64,000 nt of DNA, from NCBI GenBank assembly GCA_031771865.1, contig JASISA010000040.1:496001-560000 (forward strand). Direction: 5' to 3'. The notes under the pieces were generated by a model. The model was not told the DNA's origin and searched no databases. It worked only from the letters and a program-made list of their open reading frames with translations. A program made the translations under genes and the position numbers. The stretch comes from Nothophaeocryptopus gaeumannii (lineage: Eukaryota; Ascomycota; Dothideomycetes; Mycosphaerellales; Mycosphaerellaceae). Of this stretch, positions 53,512 through 64,000 are shown piece by piece (position 1 is the first letter of the stretch; each line of letters begins with the position of its first letter).

Positions 53512-54827
53512 TTTCTGGTGTTCGTATATATGAATTGCACTTACCTTGAGAAAAGGAGCTCGCTCTTATACCAAGATCTTTACTGTTGTCGTACAGTTGG
53601 GCTTCGAGAATAGCGGTGGTGTTTGGATGTAGGTCACGTATTTTGGGATGAAGTCACTGCCATGTGCAGCAGGCCGTCCTGGGCTGAGGGCTGAAGTGCT
53701 GTTTGCCCTACGCTGATCGTCGCACTGAAGCACCATCTCCTGCAGACACAAGCGAGCATCTATCTCGAAGATGCCCCCGCCTCTTTCGAGTTTCAAGAGC
53801 TTGTGTGCTATAAGCCTGGCGAGAATATGAGGTTAGACGATAGTCTTGTACCAACAAGCGTCGCCTTAGGTATGACCGCGTTTCGGTGAGGACTGTCGAG
53901 TGGCGGCGTCCTGTGATCAGAAATACTTGAGAGGCACTACTCTTTCGCACAGAGGTTCGCGAGAAGGCTGTCTTGGTGGTAAAGTTGTGATTGCAGGTTG
54001 TATGTCCCGGCGTGGAGGGAACGGGAAAATCAGAGAGAAAGAGAGAAGTGGAAAGGGAGGCGGAGGCGCAGAGTCTATTTTTAGCTTAGCCTCGCTTCTT
54101 GAATCAATATTTGATGACATGGTGCCCAGGGCTTTGGGATAAGAGCCCAGCTACTCTATACATGACCTGAACGATGTAGACGATGATCGTTGGCACAATG
54201 CTACACCATCACCTACATAAACGAACCGCTCATGCGAGAGCCCGCTCCTGAATGTATAGTCCAGACATACATTGACGACTCAAAATTGTGGAACAACAGG
54301 TGAGAAGAAAGCGAACATAGATCGACTTTCATTGAAGGCGAACGACTTGTTCTACAGTACGTTCAAAAAGGCCCCTCGTGGTAACATGGGCCTGATAGTC
54401 TGGGTATACTCATAACACCATAAGACGCCGCAACCCCCAATTCAAGCCGTTCAACGTGCCAGCGACACCGCGCTTCCTATCTCTCCAGGAACGTCAGCTA
54501 GATTCCTTGCATGAAGTATGTCGGCATCGGGTTGGACCTGTTCACTCAAGCCGTCAGTCTTATATACTCATCAAACCCAAGTGTTCAAGACTGACCAAGG
54601 CGTAGGACGCATCAAAGCCCTACAGTATAGCATCTTAGCCACGGTCTCAGCATCCGCCCTTAAGGTCAATCAAACCCCCAACTCCAGACACAATCAACAT
54701 CGGACCGGGTATTATAACAAAGAAGAGCAGGGAGAGAATTACCTCCCGACCAGTTCGCCCATGTCGGCGTACATCCCAACATTCTCGTATCTACATATGA
54801 AATAATCAGCAAGAGAAAGATTTAAAT
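53512..54827. other. Intergenic region of 1.3 kb
   Basis: It includes the upstream region of the cupin remnant. A purine-rich run lies at 54030-54065. No gene recognised. Confidence 0.4.
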
Positions 54828-55268
54828 CTACACGAATGGGATTCCGTAGTTGGCGTACCCCATCGACATGCTCTGCCACATGCTCGATCGCTCCTTGTCT
54901 TTAGCTTCGGGGTCTTCGTCGACGTTGGAGTCGCCGATGAAGACTCGTTTCAGCCAGCTGCGGGATGACTTGTGGGATTTGGAGGATTCAGGGATTGATT
55001 TGGTCGATGTCCTTGACTTGGATTTGCGTGATGGTTTTGATGATGTGCTGTCGACTGTGCTTCGTGTTTGGATGGATGTGGCAGAGTCGGAGCGTGTACT
55101 GCTGCTCAAGCTCATGCTGGATTTCCGACTGTCGGAAGGCATGTTGTCGAAGTTGGTATAGTCTTTCTTCGACCTTGACTTGGTCTCCTTTGATAAGCTG
55201 AAAGGTTGAAAGGCTTTTAGTGAGGAATATGAGCTGCCGTAGGATGGTGGAAGTGGGTAGCAGTTCAT
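54828..55268 (-). CDS. Small Ser-rich protein of unknown function
   Basis: A frame of 146 residues from ATG 55268 (MNCYPLPPSYGSSYS). Ser, Thr, Lys and Arg dominate the middle, which looks disordered. A more ordered tail follows: SWLKRVFIGDSNVDEDPEAK, then SMWQSMSMGYANYGIPFV at the end. There is no signal peptide or membrane segment. I do not recognise it, and low complexity means chance translation is possible, although the C-terminal part looks selected. Confidence 0.45.
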   Translation of the reverse strand: MNCYPLPPSYGSSYSSLKAFQPFSLSKETKSRSKKDYTNFDNMPSDSRKSSMSLSSSTRSDSATSIQTRSTVDSTSSKPSRKSKSRTSTKSIPESSKSHKSSRSWLKRVFIGDSNVDEDPEAKDKERSSMWQSMSMGYANYGIPFV

Positions 55269-57529
55269 CGTTGATATAGCTTGGCTCAAACTCTGTCGGA
55301 GATCAACGAGGATACGGTAACGGAATGAGGTGAGAAGAGAGCGCAAGGCTTATCCATATACCACTCAATTTACCACTTGCTAGTACCAGGGGTTTGCACT
55401 CAGCCCTGAAGCAAGTCCCTGCCTCAACCAACCACTTGGCCGATAGCATACCACAAAGTCAACGTTAACCAAACACACGCATGCAACCGAAGATCACCTC
55501 CGTCCTACATGCCATAACAACGTTGGACGAAACAGCTCTGAACCTTTCCGTGAGCCATATCGTTCGGGTGTGCTTGCTTTCTGCAATCCTTCAGAGATCA
55601 CCACAGCACACAGCGAATGGGCAAGCAGTATTTCACCGCGCCTCGTGTATCATGAAGCAGTTCGGAGGATTGATCGACAAATTCATCTGCTGACGGAAGA
55701 CAACTCAGACAACCGCTTGGGGAAAGTGTCCCATCAGTCTCCGGCTGCGATTGGTCGCATGCATCTTGAAGGATTCGGCAAGTTCCAAAGGATTCTCTTC
55801 ATTGGCGAATTGCTCCGGTTGCCAACAAATTTAGGTGGTTTGCTGAGTTCAAAGCGAGGTAGGGTCTACTGCGGCAGCGCGCACTCTACTCCCTTTGCAC
55901 CCACAGCTGGTAGCTTGCAGCTGTTGGATGTTTGGTCGACCCTGCCCTGACAAAGGGTGCAGCCCTTCCTGCGTGGCGCCTCCCTTCAAGCCATCAAGCC
56001 ATTCCTTGGAGCTTGAATAGAAAATAGGATGTGTGGCTTGCGGGAGCGTCATGGCTGATTGCGTATTTCCGGCGACAAGAATTGAAGATTTCCAGACAGT
56101 TCACATGCTCGGATCCATCTCGAGGCTGGTGTTTTTTGAGAGATGTGTCCACTTTCAAGAGCCATTGGGATCATCCAGAAGAAAGGGTTCATTGCTGATC
56201 GCCATGTGGTGCCGCGTGGTCGCACGAATGCCCTCATGCGCAGCACAGACTTGTCCGAGAAACCGTCCAAACTTTGGTGCGATTTTGTCTGTCTGACCGC
56301 TGATCAACCTGACACAGCCCACCAGCTGTTTGCAAGTACGATTCGTGATACGCTTTGGGGGCCACAGTCAGCGCCAGCGTAGAGCTTTAGGCATGTTCCG
56401 GAGTATTCACGGCGCAGAGCACCCTTTGGTGAGTGTGCTCGTCGCGAGACGGTGTCAGACCGTCTTGCCAGGTCTACATGGCGATACTTTAGGCGAATGG
56501 TGCTGTTGGATGCGACGCTGCTTGTGTCGCCACGTTGACAGCCCATGATGGCTCCGCTCGCCCTTTCTGCGCGCGTTCTGTCGCGTGCGAAGGAAGCACA
56601 TTTCATCACATGCGGAGTGTTGAGGTGGATTGATGCGAACGACAGATTGATATGTGGTGAGTATCTATGCTCGAGAGATAACGCGTGGAAAGAGAAGGAA
56701 CAAAAAGTCCCTCCACTTGGCCGCCAGGAGTATCCCGTGGTATGCCTCAGGCTGCCACAGATGCATAGACGACAAAGTCTCCCACCCCAAGAGTGCAACA
56801 TCACTTCGAGACGAACCCCCAATGCTCTCAGAACAATCATCACGAATGTCATACCACGAAGCCTCCCACAAGTACACATACCGCCTAGGATGTCACCCCT
56901 AAGTCCTCACATCCAACATCCTTCCCTCCTGGGAACAAGTTGCTACACCTCGCAGAAGATGAGCGCATTAATGATGCCGCACCAATAGCAATAGCACACT
57001 CATCACCTCTCAAACAATGGCCCGCTTCCCCTTCGCCGCGAAATGACCGAAGTGGTCAGCACCTTATGACCCTCGAAACAAGCCACCGGGCTCACCAGCA
57101 GCTCCCTCAGATGCGTCTCCTCCATCCCACCCTCCAGAAACAGGATCCAACAGAATCAAGGGCTTGGCCCCCTATCTACTACTTCGTCAGGACTTGCCGA
57201 AGCCCTACTCTATCACTCTTCCCTTTCTCCGTGGATGGACCGTAGTAGTGCCTGAGGATGCCGTATCTACGTCTCATTTCGAACCTCTATGCCAGCTTAT
57301 ACATGTCAGGTCAATTGCCATAGGTCAGACGGAGGTTTCGAGGGTTCTGTCGGTGATACGTCTACTTCATTCCTGTGTGCATGTTCATTATCAATACTAT
57401 ACATCATGTGCCCTCTCAGTCGGCCGTGAGGCCAACGGTAGACATCGACATTCCGTCGTGAATACTCACAACGAAATTACCGCGATAGCACAACACCATC
57501 TACCGTGCCCACGACTCTATTGGTTCAAC
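55269..57529. other. Gene-poor region of 2.3 kb
   Basis: No supported gene. A minus-strand frame of 191 codons (56304-56879) shows no motif and has an unnatural Cys/Arg content. A 7-bp inverted repeat (AGACGGT, 5-base loop, ACCGTCT) is at 56447-56465. Confidence 0.4.
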
Positions 57530-60016
57530 TCACGAAGCAGACGCATTGCTCGGCGCAGGGGTCTCTGTCTGCTTGCCTGCAGAGTTCGAGGCAACCGACT
57601 TCTCCCATATTGTGCAAACGTCGCGGGCCATCTCAGCAGCGCGCTTTGCGCTGTTGCTGGCATCAATCACGGCCTGTGCCGCTGTACGTGTGAGCCGAGC
57701 GATGAACTCAGTCATCTCTGTACTCTGATTGTCAAGAACACCGGACTGGAGGGTACTTGCAATGCTAATCAGTCCCTCTGCGGACGCAATCATCGAATCT
57801 GAAGGTTTGGACCCGGGTGCGGGACTGTCTGCAGCGGAGCTCGACTCTTTGATGCTCAACGGAGTTCTGTATTGCCGATTGATCAGGGAGTCGATTTTAG
57901 CTTCTAGACGAGTAATGGCGGGATCCTTGGCGAGTGCAGCAGCTGTCGCATCTTCGAGTATCCTGAGGCCATTAGCACCAAAGCTCTCTGGCGGCGGCGG
58001 TGGAGGTACTTCAGCATTCATGGCATGGGACGAATGGTGCGCAGACCTGTCACTGTGCCGGACATCGACGTCCTCCTCACCAGGCTCAGTTGCTCCTGCA
58101 TCCGTAGGAGATGCTGGACCGTACTCGGCTTCGATGACACGTCGAGCTTCGCTGTCGGATCTTGTGCGTACCAGATTGTCCACATACGCCTCGCGTGTAT
58201 GCTCATCTTCATCAAGTAGCGAGGGAGGTACAGAGGACAAGCCCGAGCTCTCTGGTGTTTCTCGGCGAGACTGAACGTTTATTACCGTATCGCCGTCCAG
58301 GTTACCATCTGGGTTCCAGCTAGCGCTCGATGCGCGCCTCGCGCTCCTGCGTTTCGATATACGCTCTGCTTCTGCATAGTCCTCCTCCTCTGCGCCGATA
58401 GTCAACGATCGCCGACGCTTCAGCGAGCTGTGACTATGGACACCCTTGATATGCTCTGTCATATTGTCTTTTCGTGCAAATACTTTCTTGCACTGAGGAC
58501 ACACAAAATCCTTCACGCCGGTGTGCAGCTTGGCATGGCGGACTGCGTGCCCAGAAGAAGTGAAGACGTCCCTGCAGCCGGTCTCGTTGGCCATCGGACA
58601 TGGCCATTTGTCACCTTTGCGCTGAGCGTTCAAACGATCGGCCTCCTCAGCATCTGCGGTTGAAGAGCGAGGCCGCAAGCCGCGGCGTTCAGGCTGTGTA
58701 GTCTTCCCATTGGACAATTCCTCCTCGTCTTCATCCTCTTCATCGTCGTCGTCCTGATCTGCCTGGTCTCCGTCTCTTTCTGCGCCTCTACTGGCCTGCA
58801 CCTCTGGCGTATCGCTCGACACAATCTTGCCGGAATCTTCCATCTCTTGCAGCCGGTCGGTGAAGATCGCGAAGTCTGTCCTGGCTGCAGGTGTCTCAGT
58901 CAGGATCGTCTTGACCGCTTCCAGAGCAGACTCGCGTGCTGTCAAGGCACGCACATTCGCCTGGGTGTCAAGAGGCTTGCTGTGCTGTAGGAGCCTCTGT
59001 GCCGATGGCTCAAACTGAAGGTCGCCGAGGATACGATTGACTAACGGGTCATGGTGCTTCTTACGAGTCTCGGCATGTTCTGTCGGTGCGGACGCTGATT
59101 CAGGTTTCGGTATGGCAGCAGGCTTTGGCGTGGTGATTTTGCCATTGACATCGGATGTGAGGTTCACGAAGTTCGACTCCTTTCGCCAGTCACAGGGCGC
59201 ATCCTTGCCTTCATAACGAATAGACTCTCCGTCGTCTCTGCGAGGCGCATGACTGCTTCCCGATTGATCGATGTTCTGCGAATGGACCCGCTTGGTCTCC
59301 TTCTTTCCCTGACTTGCCTGCTTTTGCTCCTCCTTCAAATCTCTTTTTGCGGCTCTGACGAATTCTTGGAAACGTGTGTTCTGCTTCTCATTTGCGGTCT
59401 GCGTCAGAATGGCCTCGAGCAGGACTCTCAGCTCGGGATTCTCGAGCGACATATGGTATATCCTCTTGACCGCGTTGGCAAGATCAGGCTTTCCGACCTC
59501 CATTGCTCGCTGCACGGCGGCGTCCACGACCCTCCTGAGCTTCTCGCCATCATATTCGAAGTGGTGGTTGCGCGAGGGCTTCTTCAGCGTTGATCGAGCT
59601 ACAGGTTCGGGGGTGGGTGACTCGAACTCAGGCTTTTGGACACGGTGCTTCAATGTCTCTGGCACCTCCGACCAGCGTCTACCATGATCGACCTCATACT
59701 GCCAGTGTTTGACTAGAAGACCTGTCCAGATTCTGGTCCAGCGGCCCATCAAGACATCGTATTCCGAATTCTTCTCATGCTGACGTCGCCTCGCATTATC
59801 AGGCCCTTTGCACTCCTTCACCCATACCTGCTCCTCGGTAGCTAGCTTGTCTTCCCAATCTTTGCCTTGCCATGTAGTGCCCTTAGCATCGGTGAAGGTC
59901 CGCTCGGCGTGCTTGAAGAACCTGCGGATATCGGGGTCGTCCCAGGTGGTGGAGAGGTCGATGAGGTAGTCGAGCAGGCTGCATTTGTATTCGACAGTGA
60001 AGTTCTTGGGGGCCAT
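57530..60016 (-). CDS. Large C2H2 zinc-finger protein
   Basis: A single exon of 828 residues. The N-terminal 110 residues form an aromatic, charged region (EYKCSLLDYLIDLSTTWDDP; VLMGRWTRIWTGLLVKHWQY) that might bind DNA or protein. The middle is charged and probably disordered, with an Asp/Glu run. Two zinc fingers follow near the centre to C-terminal side: WPCPMANETGCRDVF with HAVRHAKLH, and FVCPQCKKVFARKDNMTEH with IKGVH. The C-terminus has a helical segment (TEMTEFIARLTRTAAQAVID). I know no characterised ortholog. It diverges from the acyltransferase gene. Confidence 0.85.
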   Translation of the reverse strand: MAPKNFTVEYKCSLLDYLIDLSTTWDDPDIRRFFKHAERTFTDAKGTTWQGKDWEDKLATEEQVWVKECKGPDNARRRQHEKNSEYDVLMGRWTRIWTGLLVKHWQYEVDHGRRWSEVPETLKHRVQKPEFESPTPEPVARSTLKKPSRNHHFEYDGEKLRRVVDAAVQRAMEVGKPDLANAVKRIYHMSLENPELRVLLEAILTQTANEKQNTRFQEFVRAAKRDLKEEQKQASQGKKETKRVHSQNIDQSGSSHAPRRDDGESIRYEGKDAPCDWRKESNFVNLTSDVNGKITTPKPAAIPKPESASAPTEHAETRKKHHDPLVNRILGDLQFEPSAQRLLQHSKPLDTQANVRALTARESALEAVKTILTETPAARTDFAIFTDRLQEMEDSGKIVSSDTPEVQASRGAERDGDQADQDDDDEEDEDEEELSNGKTTQPERRGLRPRSSTADAEEADRLNAQRKGDKWPCPMANETGCRDVFTSSGHAVRHAKLHTGVKDFVCPQCKKVFARKDNMTEHIKGVHSHSSLKRRRSLTIGAEEEDYAEAERISKRRSARRASSASWNPDGNLDGDTVINVQSRRETPESSGLSSVPPSLLDEDEHTREAYVDNLVRTRSDSEARRVIEAEYGPASPTDAGATEPGEEDVDVRHSDRSAHHSSHAMNAEVPPPPPPESFGANGLRILEDATAAALAKDPAITRLEAKIDSLINRQYRTPLSIKESSSAADSPAPGSKPSDSMIASAEGLISIASTLQSGVLDNQSTEMTEFIARLTRTAAQAVIDASNSAKRAAEMARDVCTIWEKSVASNSAGKQTETPAPSNASAS

Positions 60017-60433
60017 ATTGTTAGTTCAGGTGCGAGTCCAATCTACTCTCTTAGTCCAGCCGCTGTCTTTTCGAACAGCAGTCCAGACGCCAAACGGAGC
60101 TATCTCCTATCCCACTCGCACCGGATCTCAAGCGAATTGGCGATGGTAGATGCTGGACTACAGCATACTGCTTAGTGTATGTTGCTAAGACGCTGCTACT
60201 CCGTGAAATTGGAGGCAAGAGGGGGTCCTTTAATGGCGTGGCTGCAGTCCCCCTCCGCCTTTCTGCTGCTCCTGGACGAATCTCTAACTCAAAGTGCACG
60301 CGCCATCCCCGTCGCTTGTCGGGTCGATCCCGGACCCACCTCCGCTATCGATATCGGTTCGGCCACAACTCCAATCACCAATGCCTGCCGAGTGCAAGGA
60401 TGTACCAACCATCAACAGGGGTACGAAGGAGCC
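60017..60433. promoter_or_regulatory. Divergent promoter, C2H2 gene / acyltransferase
   Basis: This region lies between outward-facing genes. An in-frame upstream ATG at 60179 could make the acyltransferase leader longer. No other feature seen. Confidence 0.4.
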
Positions 60434-61680
60434 ATGCACGTCGTCAGGTCTTCCAAAAGGACGACTTTCCTATCAGCGTCCTCAGGATGGAGTGATGTCG
60501 TTCCTCAAAAATGTCATTCCCCACAATGGAAGCATGTTCGGAACTTCACCACATCACCAAAACCAAGATCGCGCACCGTTTTCCTCTTCGCGGGCCAAGG
60601 ATATGTACCTCAAGAAGCAGCTCGAGATCTGTTTCGGAGTTGCAGCGACTTTCGGCATTCTATACATGAATGGACAATCATATAGCATCACTCCTGAAGA
60701 AGGGTGAGATAGAGAGATCCTTCATCTCACTCTCGGACTGGCTGCAGGAAGCAGAAGTACGACCAGCATACGTAAGGCCATTCAACAAGAACCCGGAGAA
60801 GGCACCAGAAAGCAACGAGAGTACGACACCACCGGCGGGTCTGGTAATCCTCGCTGCCCAGCTTGCTCTTGCACAGACCTTCCAGAAATGGGATATCAAG
60901 CCTACCGACATTCTAGGCTATTCGCTGGGCGAGTTCTGCGGCGCAATGGTTACTGGGTCAGTTCCCACAGATGCTTGTCTGAGATTTTTACTTCGAAGAG
61001 AAAGCCTCTATGCCGATGAGAAGTTTGTTCCCAAGGAAGGTGGAATGTTGACCGTTCAAATGCCTCCGGAAGAGCTCGCTCCTCACATCCAAGATTCCGA
61101 AGTCGAGGTCTCAGGATATCCTCATCCCCGCTCAACAATTCTCTCGGGAACAGCAACGGCTCTAGAGGAAGTTCAGGAGGATCTGTCGGCGAATGAGATC
61201 GATCATCAACGTCGAGCGATCAAATTCGGTATGCACTCCAGTTACGTAGCAAAAGTCGCACAGGAAATCCTGACCAATTCGGACATCTTCCCGGTCCAAG
61301 ATCAGAAACGATCGTTCGTGAGGTCAGGCATCAATCATTGGTCTAACATCAACGGTGAACGACTACAGGACGGCACGCCGCTCGATGCGAACTACTGGGC
61401 GGATCTAATTACGACTCCGATTCATTTCAAACAGTGCTTACAGTCGATTTACAATGACAGTCAAGGCGAAAAGCTTGTTTTTGTCGACTTGGGTATGGGG
61501 CCACGACTGACAAGGCTTGTGCAGAATACATTGGAGGGAACACGAGAGTGGACAGATGGCACGACAACTGCTATCAATTGTGTTGTGAGCGCGGATATAG
61601 ATGCGAAGAAGAAGAAGGAAAAGGAGGGCTGGGCACTGGATGCTTTGAATGAGAATGTGGCACCCTTGCTCCGGCAATAA
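60434..61680 (+). CDS. Stand-alone acyltransferase (FabD/PKS-AT fold) with a one-base frameshift
   Basis: The protein has the acyltransferase order: RTVFLFAGQGYVPQEA at the start, then GLVILAAQLALAQTFQKW, then the nucleophile elbow DILGYSLGEFCGA, and GMHSSYVAKVAQEIL with the expected catalytic His. An N-terminal segment (WKHVRNFTTSPKPRSR) resembles a mitochondrial presequence. The first part (60434 on) reaches HSIHEW and the rest (from about 60674) is in another frame. One missing G in the run at 60672-60673 would explain it. A 47-base GT..AG intron (60639-60685, weak donor GTTGCA) is the alternative. It is not part of a polyketide synthase here. Mitochondrial malonyl-CoA:ACP transfer is possible but the sequence differs from classical Mct1. 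Confidence 0.72.
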
Positions 61681-62094
61681 AAGTCCAGAAGCCGCTTTGT
61701 ATACTTAAGATTCTGGGCGATACACTGAGCTACCTTGTATAGATGAGATACTTTACGGCAATGTGACCCTATGAATCTCTCATCAAGGTGACTGAACAGA
61801 AGCTTCAGACTTATCATGGCAGTATGGATATCGTGTTGGTGCCTGCTCTTGCATGTGAACGCTTTGTTAAAGCCTCAGGCACCCAAAGGTCTTGGCAAGC
61901 TGTCAATCGGCGCGAGGGCGTGAGTTTCAGGGACTCTGGCAACATCCTACCTCGAACAACCACGTTGCGACTTTCTTTCTGCTGCAGATTGAGCCTGTAA
62001 TACACCCATCTCTTGAGCGCCGCGTACATCTGACAGTGTTGCGGTCATTTCCACTCCGTCTCTCACACCGCCCCTGCGTTCCACTCCTCCCAAG
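61681..62094. other. Intergenic, acyltransferase to GLO3
   Basis: Same-strand spacer containing the GLO3 promoter. Nothing else recognised. Confidence 0.4.
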
Positions 62095-63609
62095 ATGGCG
62101 TTGGCACCCAAGACCGAGTCTCACAGGATATTTGAGAAGCTCAAACGTCGCGACCCGAACAAGATCTGCTTCGACTGCGGCGCAAAGAATCCAACATGGT
62201 CTTCAGTACCATTCGGCATCTACCTGTGTTTGGACTGCTCCGCGAACCATCGTAACTTGGGTGTCCACATCTCCTTCGTCCGATCCACAAACCTCGACCA
62301 GTGGCAATGGGATCAGCTGCGACGTATGAAGGTTGGCGGGAATGAATCCGCGACGAAGTACTTCCAGTCTCACGGCGGAAGTGCTGCGCTGGCTAGCAAA
62401 GACCCAAAGACAAAGTATACGAGCAACGCGGCGAACAAGTACAAGGATGAGTTGGCGAGACGAGTGGAGGCGGATATCAAGAAAAATCCCGATGGTGTGG
62501 TTATTGAGGACGCAGCGGATGAAGCATCAAGCGGAACAAACACGCCAGCAGGCGAGCCGGATGACTTCTTCTCCAGCTGGGACAAGCCGGCCATCAAGAG
62601 GCCGAGCAACCCACCTAGCCGCACTGGAACGCCTTCTCAGATTGGACGCACTGCAAGTCCATTCTTGAATGCGAATCAGAACGGCAATGGTGCTGCTCGA
62701 CCCAAGAGCCCGCTCGTAGCTGTGGAAGGCGCTGAATCCGACAAGCCAGCTGCTGCCCGCGCCGTGAGCTCGACCGCGATACGCAAGACGGCTGTTCCGA
62801 GCAAACCCAAAGCAAACATTCTCGGCGCAAAGAAGACTAAGCTCGGAGCGAAGAAGGTGGACGCCAGTGCGCTGGACTTCGACGAAGCAGAGAAGAAGGC
62901 GCGGGAAGAGGAGGAGCGGAAAGCGCGGCTGGGATACGATCCAGATGAAGAGACGCCATCAGAGAACAAGATCACTGCAGCAAACCCTGCTTCCGCAACA
63001 GCGACCATTCACCAACCTACACCGGTCAGCCCCAATAACTTCGGCTCGACCGCGAAGCCTCGGGAACGCAGCGACAGCGAGATGGAGAGACTAGGTATGG
63101 GCGTTCGAAAACTTGGATTCGGACAGACTGGTGGAGCAAAGCAGCCCGCCAGTGCGCCGAAGGCTATGGGCTTTGGAAGCACCAGCAGAGCGGCGCCCGC
63201 ACAAGGTAAGACATCGCTTCCACTTCGCACAGAGTCTAGATTACTGACATTCTATACTATAGACGATGCCGACCGCTTCGCCCGCGAGAAGTTCGGCACC
63301 CAAAAAGGTATCTCGTCTGACGAATTCTTCGGCCGCGGCACATTCGATTCCAACGCCCAATCCGAAGCCAAAAACCGGCTCCAAGGCTTCGAAGGCGCGA
63401 CATCCATCTCTTCCAACGCATACTTCGGCCGCCCCGAAGATGAGGATGGAGGTGCTCCGGGGGAATATGGGGATTTGGAGAGTGCGGCTAAGGACTTTGT
63501 AAGGAAGTTCGGCGTGCAGGCAGGGGATGATATTGAGAATTTGACGAGTATGCTGGGCGAGGGGGCTGTTAAGTTGCAGGGGGCTATTAGACATTATCTG
63601 AATGGCTAG
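62095..63609 (+). CDS. GLO3: ArfGAP of the GLO3 / ARFGAP2-3 type
   Basis: Two exons (62095-63205 and 63263-63609) give 485 residues. It stimulates GTP hydrolysis on Arf1 during COPI vesicle cycling between Golgi and ER. The zinc finger is CFDCGAKNPTW, then LCLDCSANHR (C-x2-C-x16-C-x2-C), with the catalytic Arg in ANHRNLGVH. The C-terminus carries the GLO3-type motifs ISSDEFFGRG and SISSNAYFGR, separating it from Gcs1. The middle is a long, charged, low-complexity linker. The 57-base intron is a multiple of three and has no stop, so retention would insert 19 residues; the GTAAGA and ATAG ends and the family pattern favour splicing. Confidence 0.94.
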   Translation: MALAPKTESHRIFEKLKRRDPNKICFDCGAKNPTWSSVPFGIYLCLDCSANHRNLGVHISFVRSTNLDQWQWDQLRRMKVGGNESATKYFQSHGGSAALASKDPKTKYTSNAANKYKDELARRVEADIKKNPDGVVIEDAADEASSGTNTPAGEPDDFFSSWDKPAIKRPSNPPSRTGTPSQIGRTASPFLNANQNGNGAARPKSPLVAVEGAESDKPAAARAVSSTAIRKTAVPSKPKANILGAKKTKLGAKKVDASALDFDEAEKKAREEEERKARLGYDPDEETPSENKITAANPASATATIHQPTPVSPNNFGSTAKPRERSDSEMERLGMGVRKLGFGQTGGAKQPASAPKAMGFGSTSRAAPAQGKTSLPLRTESRLLTFYTIDDADRFAREKFGTQKGISSDEFFGRGTFDSNAQSEAKNRLQGFEGATSISSNAYFGRPEDEDGGAPGEYGDLESAAKDFVRKFGVQAGDDIENLTSMLGEGAVKLQGAIRHYLNG

Positions 63610-64000
63610 GGAGTGGCGGGAGAGTGAGATGGAATGGAATGGAGAGTGCATTGCGTGGCTTTGCTTTGGAGTTGAGCAGACAGCGCTTTTGATAGTATCT
63701 GCATACGACGAGCTAGAACATGGCCTTCTCCCCCTCTCTCACGCACACTCAACACTACCATCAGCATCTCATGTTATGCAGCTCGGGCGTCCCAGGGAGA
63801 CATGAGCGAGGGGAAGCGGCATTATGCGGTGCTGAGGTACCTCTCTAACACGTAGGTCGTTTCGATAGGCCGTCCGCGAATGGAGGAGCATAGAAGTTGA
63901 CCAATTTAAGGAAAGAGCTAGAGAAATCGGATGATAGCTCATGCTCTGAAGTCACATCTCGCCTGATCATAGTGATTGACATCACATAGGCAGAATCGGC
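63610..64000. other. Right edge of the window, 3' flank of GLO3
   Basis: No gene recognised in the remaining 391 bases. Confidence 0.4.

Noticed and set aside
56447..56465. Inverted repeat AGACGGT-N5-ACCGTCT
   Set aside because: A 7-bp stem of this kind is expected by chance in 64 kb, and no gene start is near.
56304..56879. Open frame of 191 codons on the minus strand
   Set aside because: Composition rich in Arg, Cys and Ser without domain pattern; no supporting structure.
60434..61680. Polyketide synthase cluster suggested by the acyltransferase domain
   Set aside because: No ketosynthase, ACP or tailoring gene lies within the visible flanks; the protein is a single domain.
1..64000. CRISPR arrays, bacterial operons, phage genes or viral insertions
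   Set aside because: None seen; gene structure with spliceosomal introns throughout is eukaryotic.

Overview
This window looks like nuclear DNA of a filamentous ascomycete (Pezizomycotina). Genes lie on both strands without operons. Introns are short (about 45-80 bases) with GT..AG ends. Predicted products include HET-domain, Zn2Cys6, F-box-like, patatin and Dal5-type MFS proteins typical of this group. The protein style suggests Dothideomycetes, but that is inference and no species is claimed. All exon boundaries were worked out by hand from reading frame, splice sites and remembered family motifs; no search was run.

Layout. 0-4 kb: a BUB2-type TBC GAP, a decayed F-box-like gene and mitochondrial ribosomal protein MRPL4. 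4.6-7 kb: a HET-domain gene with a late frame change. 7.5-8.9 kb: an internally deleted hAT transposon with terminal inverted repeats and target-site duplication. 9-10 kb: a short Zn2Cys6 factor. 10-13.5 kb: no recognisable gene. 13.5-17.5 kb: Rab GDI and a C2H2 factor. 19.8-23.1 kb: a broken gene and a head-to-head pair of related proteins with C-terminal four-cysteine motifs. 23-28 kb: a SnoaL/NTF2-like protein, RPS13, a Ser/Thr-rich cell-surface-like protein and a SnoaL remnant.

28-36 kb holds the most interesting block: a Dal5-type MFS transporter and an M19 dipeptidase diverge from a promoter with six HGATAR sites, followed by a broken Zn2Cys6 regulator and a 2,2-dialkylglycine decarboxylase. 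Together they suggest import and breakdown of peptides containing 2-aminoisobutyrate, probably under GATA-factor nitrogen control. This pathway is an inference.

36-49 kb: dienelactone hydrolase, U5 snRNP GTPase SNU114, acetyl-CoA acetyltransferase ERG10, a 3.4 kb gene-poor stretch, MRP51 and an aminopeptidase P. 49-64 kb: an orphan ORF, a gutted patatin gene, acyl-CoA-binding protein, a frameshifted cupin, a small Ser-rich protein, a large C2H2 protein, a stand-alone acyltransferase with a one-base frameshift and the ArfGAP GLO3.

Housekeeping genes are intact while accessory genes are often broken (F-box-like, HET, transposase, the gene at 19.9 kb, Zn2Cys6 regulator, patatin, cupin, acyltransferase). 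This could be real decay of accessory DNA, with some single-base indels possibly being assembly errors. I saw no rRNA, tRNA or CRISPR array.
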